Shown in pieces: positions 19,176-25,063 of a stretch of 25,063 bases of DNA; positions within the stretch are counted from its first letter, which is position 1; every line of letters begins with the position of its first letter. The position numbers and the translations under genes are program-made. This stretch comes from Cerioporus squamosus. Taxonomy: Eukaryota; Basidiomycota; Agaricomycetes; Polyporales; Polyporaceae. The notes beneath the pieces were generated by a model. That model worked only from the letters and a program-made list of their open reading frames with translations, made no database searches and was not told the origin of the DNA. The DNA lies in NCBI GenBank assembly GCA_022592435.1, contig JABYQS010000395.1, positions 1 to 25,063 of the forward strand, read 5' to 3'.

Positions 19176-20645
19176 GAAAGGTGGCCGGATTGTCGTTGCT
19201 GTGTACTATACATTCCGTTGCTCTGATTCTGCTCAGGACGCTATGACGATCGGCCGTCGCCGCAGACTTTCCCATATTGCCAACGGGGAACACTGACAGC
19301 GCAATCGCCACTACTGAGCCGGTGTACTGCGCAACGTTGCATCATCGCAATGCGAGATGCAATTGATTCTCAAGCTCGCTAGCGTCAATCCCGGAAGAAT
19401 ATCTTCGGTGAGTTATGCTCGGTCGCTTACTCCACCTGTTCTCCTCGGTACTCTTGAAGGGGCATTACCGGAGCACGGCGATCTCAACCACTTCGACGTT
19501 CCTCGAGCTATGTCCCGGCCTGACCTGGACTACCTCCAAGGACCTTGTATGGTCACCAATGAGCTGAGTCCTTCTGGCCCTCTAGTTCATTCCCGATTGC
19601 GCAGGTTGTTCCGGTCCTTTGACAGCGGTAATCCGGGGCGTCCGCCAAAAGGGCGCGTGGTGTCCACCAGCCTTCTTCGCCGCTCACTGTGCCTGGTGGA
19701 TGATGCTGCCATCCACCTTTCGTGAGCATGCAGAGCTTTCCTGACTCGGAGTGGTCACGAACAGGCAATTGTTGTGCAGGTCGACCACCCTCGGGCTCGG
19801 ATGCACTATTGATTGGTGCCGAGTGTTCTGTGATGATGGTCTCGAAGACCAACGGAAGTTTGAAGATCACAAGGGCTCGCATGCACGAGACCGGACATGA
19901 GCGGCTTTACTTGCTCCGCATGCACTCGTGCGTCTTGCATCTGTCCTCCGGGACTCCTTTGCGTGGGTAGAATCTATCATACTGACGACTAGTGACGAGG
20001 TACCGCTATAAGAACGCCTTGTCATATATAGACCAGTACCACCTGCACGCTCACCGGACATGACGCGCATACGTGCCAGGTTCGGTCATCCTGACCATGA
20101 CGAGCTGCTCAGTAGGCTTAAGGCCCAGCCGGAAGGTACGGCGTTGCTGCCCCCGTAAAGCCCGCGAGCTCCTTCCGTCAACCTTTGCCAGCTACCATGA
20201 AGGACTTTGAAGCCACCTCATTGCTGCGTTGGAGTGACTTTGAAGCGGTGCTTCCCACTCAGGTGGCGGAGGAAACATGGCTCGTGCCCAAGCAATGCCA
20301 AGTCGGCCAACTCCATCCGAACTTGTACAGACGCCGAGATTGCGCTTGAAAGACTGACCCGTCGCGCAGGATTCAGCCGCCGCTTACCGCCTACGATTGG
20401 ATCGTGGTCGGGTGAACATGCGGTCCCATGACTTACGCCCAACCGCGTCCACGTCGACAACTGACCTGCCCCGACGTCTTTCCGCCACGTCCGCTCGGGT
20501 GTTCGCCGGATATTCTGGGTGTTCGACGTGATGCTGGGTGCCAACGAGAGCCCCTCGGGGGGCTGTTACTGCAGCTATATAACGACCAGCCCGGAGAGCT
20601 GGGAGACCAGGATCCACAGACCCTCTCAAGCTCCGGTACCGCAAA
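19176..20645. other. Gene-poor interval upstream of the cellobiohydrolase
   Basis: This is 1.47 kb without a supportable gene. A 122-codon + strand frame at 19357-19725 and minus-strand frames at 19553-19882 and 20218-20544 have no recognisable motif, and neither codon pattern nor splice context favours them. The right part should hold the promoter of the GH6 gene, including the TATA box at 20576. A short perfect inverted repeat (AGCCCC, 4-nt loop, GGGGCT) lies at 20549-20564, just upstream of that TATA. Confidence 0.55.
20576..20582 (+). promoter_or_regulatory. TATA box of the GH6 cellobiohydrolase gene
   Basis: TATATAA sits 64 bp before the start codon, a good position for a strongly inducible secreted cellulase gene with a short leader. 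Confidence 0.7.
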
Positions 20646-22326
20646 ATGTCCAAGTTCGCGTCTCTCTGCGCTCTGCTCGCCATCGTCCCCTCCCTGGCTT
20701 ACGCCCAGGCTCCCGTCTACGGGCAGTGCGGCGGTATCGGCTGGTGTGAGTACCATGGACGGAGCTGCTTGTAAAACACATTACTGACACTCTTGCATCT
20801 ACTCTAGCTGGTGCTACCACCTGTGTATCTGGATCCGTTTGCACCAAGCAAAACGACTACTACTCGCAATGCATGTAAGTCTATATCATTGTGACTCCTG
20901 CTAGCATGATGCTCATAGGTTGTCGTGCAGTCCTGGCGCCGCGAGCTCGGCACCGTCTTCCACTCCCCCGACTACGACAGCACCTCGTCCACTCCCGTCA
21001 GCACTCCGCCAACAAGCACCACCAGCGGCGGTAGCGCCCCCTCTACCACCCCGGCTGCTGGCAACCCTTTCGTCGGCGTCACGGTAAGTCGACGATACTT
21101 GCAACACATTGAGTGTATGATGCTGATCTGTCTTCTCGATAGCCCTTCCTCAGTCCTTACTACGCTGCTGAGGTCGCCGCGGCTGCAGATGCCATCACCG
21201 ACTCTTCTCTGAAGTCGAAGGCTGCGAGCGTTGCCAACATCCCGACATTCACCTGGCTCGACTCCGTCTCGAAGGTACCCGACCTCGGCACGTACCTCTC
21301 GGACGCCTCTGCTCTCCAGAAGAGCTCCGGCACGAAGCAGCTCGTGCAGATCGTCGTCTACGACCTGCCCGACCGTGACTGCGCGGCTAAGGCTTCGAAC
21401 GGCGAGTTCAGCATCGCGGACGGCGGCCAGGCGAAGTACTACGACTACATTGACCAGATCGTCGCGCAAATCAAGAAGTTCCCCGACGTCCGCGTCGTCG
21501 CCGTGATCGAGCCCGACTCACTCGCAAACCTCGTCACGAACCTGAACGTCCAGAAGTGCGCAAACGCGCAGACCACCTACAAGGCGTGCGTCACCTATGC
21601 CCTCAACCAGCTCGCCTCCGTCGGCGTGTACATGTACATGGATGCCGGCCACGCCGGCTGGCTCGGCTGGCCCGCCAACATCCAGCCCGCTGCGCAGCTG
21701 TTCGCCTCGATGTACAAGAGCGCGAACTCGTCGTCCTTCGTCCGCGGTCTCGCCACCAGTAAGCCTCTCCTTCCCTTTGTGCCCCCGCGAGTAGTGAGAC
21801 TCACGTTGATCTCACAGACGTTGCAAACTACAACGCCCTCAGCGCGGCCTCGCCCGACCCGATCACCCAGGGCGACCCGAACTACGACGAGCTGCACTAC
21901 ATCAACGCGCTCGGCCCCATGCTGGCACAGCAGGGCTTCCCCGCCCAGTTCGTCGTCGACCAGGGCCGCTCCGGCCAGCAGAACCTCCGCCAGCATGGGG
22001 CGACTGGTGCAACATCAAGGGCGCCGGCTTCGGCACCCGCCCGACGACCAACACCGGCTCTTCGCTCATCGACGCCATCGTCTGGGTCAAGCCGGAGGAG
22101 AGTCCGACGGTACCTCGAACAGCTCTTCGCCCCGCTTCGACAGCACGTGCTCACTGGTGCGTTCCCGTCCCCCTCCCTCCCTTTCTGTCTCCTCTATTTT
22201 TGTTTGTGCTGCTGCTGACGGATTCCCATCGTGCAGTCTGATGCCACCCAGCCCGCGCCCGAGGCTGGTACCTGGTTCCAGACATACTTCGAGACCCTCG
22301 TCTCGAAGGCGAACCCGCCGCTGTAA
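20646..22326 (+). CDS. cel6A: GH6 cellobiohydrolase II with N-terminal CBM1
   Basis: A secreted exo-cellulase acting from the non-reducing ends of cellulose chains. Exons: 20646-20745, 20808-20874, 20931-21083, 21143-21758, 21818-22156 and 22237-22326. They total about 455 codons, normal for CBHII. The order is a signal peptide (MSKFASLCALLAIVPSLAYA), a CBM1 (APVYGQCGGIGW...GATTCVSGSVC...YYSQC), a Ser/Thr/Pro linker and the catalytic domain. Catalytic-site blocks are VVYDLPDRDCAAKASNGEF (proton-donor and helper Asp region), VIEPDSLANLVTN, MDAGHAGWLGWPANIQPA, and WVKP...ESDGTSNSSSPRFD with the third conserved Asp. Each of three sites lacks one base: about 20979 in the linker, about 21995 in the WGDWCNIKGAGFGTRP block, and about 22094 in the WVKPGGES block. 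Because the three sum to one codon, the frame returns before the STCSL exon end. The upstream TATA and compact leader suggest induction on cellulose, which is inferred. Confidence 0.96.
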
Positions 22327-22878
22327 AAGCCTCCCTGGTGTATCGATGGTAGACCGCTGTATCCATGTGTACTGTATCTCTTCTCAAAATCTAGGTCTTT
22401 CTTTCTCTTCTCGTTCCTGTGCTGGCTGTTCGCAGTCTGGTGGACGCGACTGGAGATCTCACACGAGGTAGCCCTGTGTGGGCGGGTGAATTCATCCTCA
22501 AGATATCCGCCAACCGCGCAGGCCATGATACTCATGCGGATGCCATATCAACACTACGTTCCCAAGGTGAATGCGGATAGACGGAGCGCAGACTCGCGAG
22601 ACGAAGATCGAAAGACCGAGCATTATAGTGGATTCCGCAAGCAGTGCATATGATACACGGAGAATCATCCAGACGATGATACACTACGATAGTAAATATA
22701 TGTAACTAACTGTTCATCATACGCAGTGGGCCTGCGGGCGGGAGAAGAGAGCCCACGACCGCTGTAGCCACAGCGTCTGGCAATGGCATAGCAAGAATGC
22801 TTATGATACACCGCCCAAAATCGCCCATCGGCCACCGAACAACCAAGAAATCCTATCTGCGAGGATAGTGTCGAGTAC
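22327..22878. other. Convergent 3' region between GH6 and NFS1 genes
   Basis: A 552-bp gap between two convergent genes, expected to hold both 3' UTRs. T-rich sequence follows the cellulase stop, and A/T-rich sequence occurs near 22690-22710. No RNA gene, repeat or long frame is visible. Confidence 0.6.
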
Positions 22879-24845
22879 TTAGTGTTGGGACCAGTCGATG
22901 GAGTTGATGTCGATGCCCTCCTGCACCATTTCCCACAGCGGACTGGAGGAAGAGCGGGTCAGCGGGATACGACGCAACGCGGAACGGACGCAACGAACCT
23001 CATATCACGCAATTTTTGGACGACAGCAACAATCTTGTCGACTACGTAGTCGATCTCGGCTTCGGTGGTGAAGCGGCCGATACCGAATCGTAACGACGAT
23101 GCGCCATGTCCTCTGCCGCGCCAAGTGCGCGCAGGACATATGATGGCTCAAGCGAGGCGGAGGTGCATGCACTGCCGGAGGACAGCGCAATATCCTAGTG
23201 GGGTAAAGATGAGGATGGTATAGAACGGCATGAGATGAGCGTCCATACCTTCAGAGCCATCAGCAGACTCTCGCCCTCGACGTAAGAGAAGCTAAGATTG
23301 ACGCATCCGGGGTACCCATTGGGGTCACCATTGCGCACGACGTGTTCGACGCGCGAGTTGATGCTGTTGATGAGGCGGTCGGACAGCTCCTTCACCCGAG
23401 CATGATCCCTCTGTTCAAGATATGTCAGCGAACCGTGTATGACAAAACTGGGGCAGGCTGCAACTCAGTACCCCTGCACGCGCGATCATGGCAAAGCTGG
23501 CGGTTCTGCCTGCAATGCAAGCGACACACCACGATGCTCCCACATGGATATATGCGGTTGTGCGTGGAAGGTATCATCAACGCAGCCTGTAAAGAGTAGT
23601 ACTCACCGCCATCTCCTGCTTCGCGATCCGTGCAGCCTCGCCTATGCCGACCACCAACGCGGTTGGTAGGGTACCACTCCGCAGGCCGCGCTCCTGTCCA
23701 CCGCCGCTCAAGATGGGCTCCAGACGGACACGCGGTCTCCGCCTGACATACGCAGCTCCGATACCTTCGGTCCGTAGAGCTTGTGACCGGATATGCTCAT
23801 GAGGTCGACGTTCATCTCGTTCACATCAATCGGGATCTTGCCTGCGGCCTGAGCGCCGTCGGTGTGGAAGTAAACGCCGCGGTGCTTCCGCACTATGGCC
23901 CCAATCTCCTTGATAGGCTGGATGACGCCGGTCTCGTTGTTCACGGTCATAATCGAAACCAAGGAAGTGTCGGGGCGAATGGCGGCCTCAAGCTCTGCAA
24001 GGTCGATGATGCCATTACGCTGGACGGGGAGGTACGTCACATCGAAACCTTCCTCCTGAAGCTTGCGGCAAGAGTCGAGCACACACTTGTGCTCCTGTCA
24101 TGGGTTGAGTAAATCGCCGTGCCGAACAAAGTGGGAGATACGCACGGTTGAGTTGTGATGATGTGCTTTTTTCTGTCCTTGTGGAAGCGGGCAACACCCT
24201 TGATGGCCATGTTGTTTGTCTCGGTCGCACCAGAGGTGAAAACGACGTCTTTGGGCTCAGCGCCAATGAGGTCGGCGACGTGCTATACGGCGGTTAGCCT
24301 TGCAGAAGCCATATCACGCGATACTGCACATACCTTGCGCGCGTCCTCAACAGCCTTCTCTGCCTCCCATCCATACGCATGCGTCCTACTGTGTGGGTTG
24401 CCGTATTGGTCGGTGAGGTACGGGAGCATGGCGTCCAATACTCTCGGGTCAACGGGAGTGGTGGCCTTGGGATATGTCAGACGACTATATACCACTGCCA
24501 GCTTTGTGTCACTGACCTGCATGTCCAGGTAAATCGGGCGGGCTTTCTCAGAAACACCGCCCTCACGGCGTGAGGCTTCAAGCTTGAAGCCGAACATGTC
24601 TGTAACTGGCTCAGTTCTGTCTGGTGACGAACAAACGGGGAAAGTGTACTGACCGACTCGCGGTGAGAACGCCGTGTCCTCTTGGTATGACGGGGACGTC
24701 GACTACGCTGGCCCGGTCGGCACCCGAGGGCTGGGGACGAAAGCCCTGCGTGCATCCTTGATCGTCGCGCGCGAGACGGTCGAGCGGAGGCGGGGGCAGA
24801 ACGGCAGAGAGCCTTTCCGGACTTTGTTGAGACTCGCGACAACAT
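22879..24845 (-). CDS. NFS1: Cysteine desulfurase NFS1, mitochondrial
   Basis: A PLP enzyme that takes sulfur from cysteine for iron-sulfur cluster assembly and tRNA thiolation. Exons: 24845-24654, 24599-24517, 24465-24334, 24282-24146, 24094-23607, 23410-23249, 23194-22999 and 22942-22879, about 485 codons. Motifs: [77 protein letters not shown], and [20 protein letters not shown]. The PLP lysine lies in [11 protein letters not shown]. Then come [20 protein letters not shown] and the mobile loop with the active Cys, [19 protein letters not shown]. It ends [21 protein letters not shown], as in yeast Nfs1. Single-base deficits occur at about 23764 (KLYGPK to GIGAAYV), 23100 (SSLRFGIG) and 24148 (TTQT/EHK splice edge). 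The presequence exon needs one more base, and its best frame also holds a TAG at 24703-24705. The N-terminal 60 residues are therefore unresolved; the start at 24845 ([17 protein letters not shown]) looks like a matrix leader. Confidence 0.95.
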
Positions 24846-24953
24846 GGTGGACGGTGGACAAGAAGGCGGGTTATCAGATAACTCTAGCGGCCACTCACTA
24901 CTTACGCCTTCAGTCAGCACCCACTACGACCCGGCGTAGTCACGGGAGATGAG

Positions 24954-25063
24954 ATGCTTCCGGCAGCCCACGAGCAATCACAGCCCGACCAGTCCCAGCC
25001 TATCCCGCTCTGTGCCCCAGCGCCGGCCCCAGTTGCCGTTTTCGGAGCCAATCAGGATCCAGC
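24954..25063 (+). CDS. Possible 5' end of a gene truncated by the window edge
   Basis: An open frame from an ATG at 24954 continues to the window end without a stop (begins MLPAAHEQSQPDQSQPIPLC, then Pro/Ala-rich). A second ATG at 24949 opens another frame. The position, divergent from NFS1 with a gap of about 110 bp, is what a shared promoter and new gene would give, and the low-complexity N-terminus is common in fungal regulators. No domain is visible in 36 codons, so this is a tentative call. Confidence 0.3.
   Translation, partial: MLPAAHEQSQPDQSQPIPLCAPAPAPVAVFGANQDP

Noticed and set aside
19357..19725. 122-codon + strand frame upstream of GH6
   Set aside because: No domain, signal or convincing codon bias was found, and it cannot be told from chance in an intergenic region.
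20646..22326. GH6 gene as a true pseudogene
   Set aside because: All active-site blocks, the CBM1, splice sites and promoter look intact, and the three deficits match the indel pattern seen in unrelated genes, so sequence error is preferred. Raw reads would decide.
1..25063. CRISPR arrays, insertion sequences, viral genes or a novel defence or biosynthetic cluster
   Set aside because: No regularly spaced repeats, terminal repeats, transposase, polymerase or clustered tailoring enzymes were seen. The gene content is ordinary basidiomycete housekeeping plus two secreted hydrolases.

Overview
The window looks like nuclear DNA of a filamentous basidiomycete, most likely a wood-decay member of the Agaricomycetes. 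Genes are densely packed on both strands. Nearly all are broken by many short introns (mostly about 50-60 nt) with GTRNGT-type 5' sites and C/T-AG 3' sites. Exons are GC-rich. The gene set includes a CBM1-bearing GH6 cellobiohydrolase and a secreted type-B carboxylesterase. All gene models below were spliced by hand from splice-site consensus, frame continuity and family motifs, so exon ends are proposals.

Layout, left to right. 47-2125 (-): an MFS permease of the allantoate/nicotinate (anion:cation symporter) type. 3014-4759 (-): isovaleryl-CoA dehydrogenase of mitochondrial leucine catabolism. 5071-5741 (+): a small acidic protein matching anaphase-promoting complex subunit 15. 5909-8555 (-): a CWF19L1/Drn1-type protein with three CCHC zinc knuckles. 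9072-9170 (+): an intron-containing tRNA. 10519-12474 (+): the secreted carboxylesterase. 13198-14380 (-): a NUDT19-like Nudix hydrolase ending in a peroxisomal AKL signal. 14749-16457 (-): the UBLCP1 proteasome phosphatase. 16899-18012 (-): COP9 signalosome subunit 8. 18256-19175 (+): a NECAP-type endocytic coat protein. 20646-22326 (+): GH6 cellobiohydrolase II. 22879-24845 (-): the cysteine desulfurase NFS1. A possible further gene starts near 24954 and runs off the right edge.

The genes are mostly unrelated housekeeping functions. Three concern regulated proteolysis (APC15, UBLCP1, CSN8). Two are secreted enzymes of plant-polymer breakdown (carboxylesterase, cellobiohydrolase). Two are mitochondrial metabolic enzymes (IVD, NFS1). 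I see no transposon, CRISPR array, viral gene or secondary-metabolite cluster, and no clearly new biological system.

The strongest anomaly is technical or evolutionary. Five conserved genes (MFS, IVD, carboxylesterase, GH6, NFS1) carry repeated one-base deficits, many in homopolymers, that shift the frame inside family-defining motifs. Six other genes splice cleanly with no frame break. Uncorrected long-read consensus errors explain this best. Anyone using the window for protein prediction should correct these sites first.
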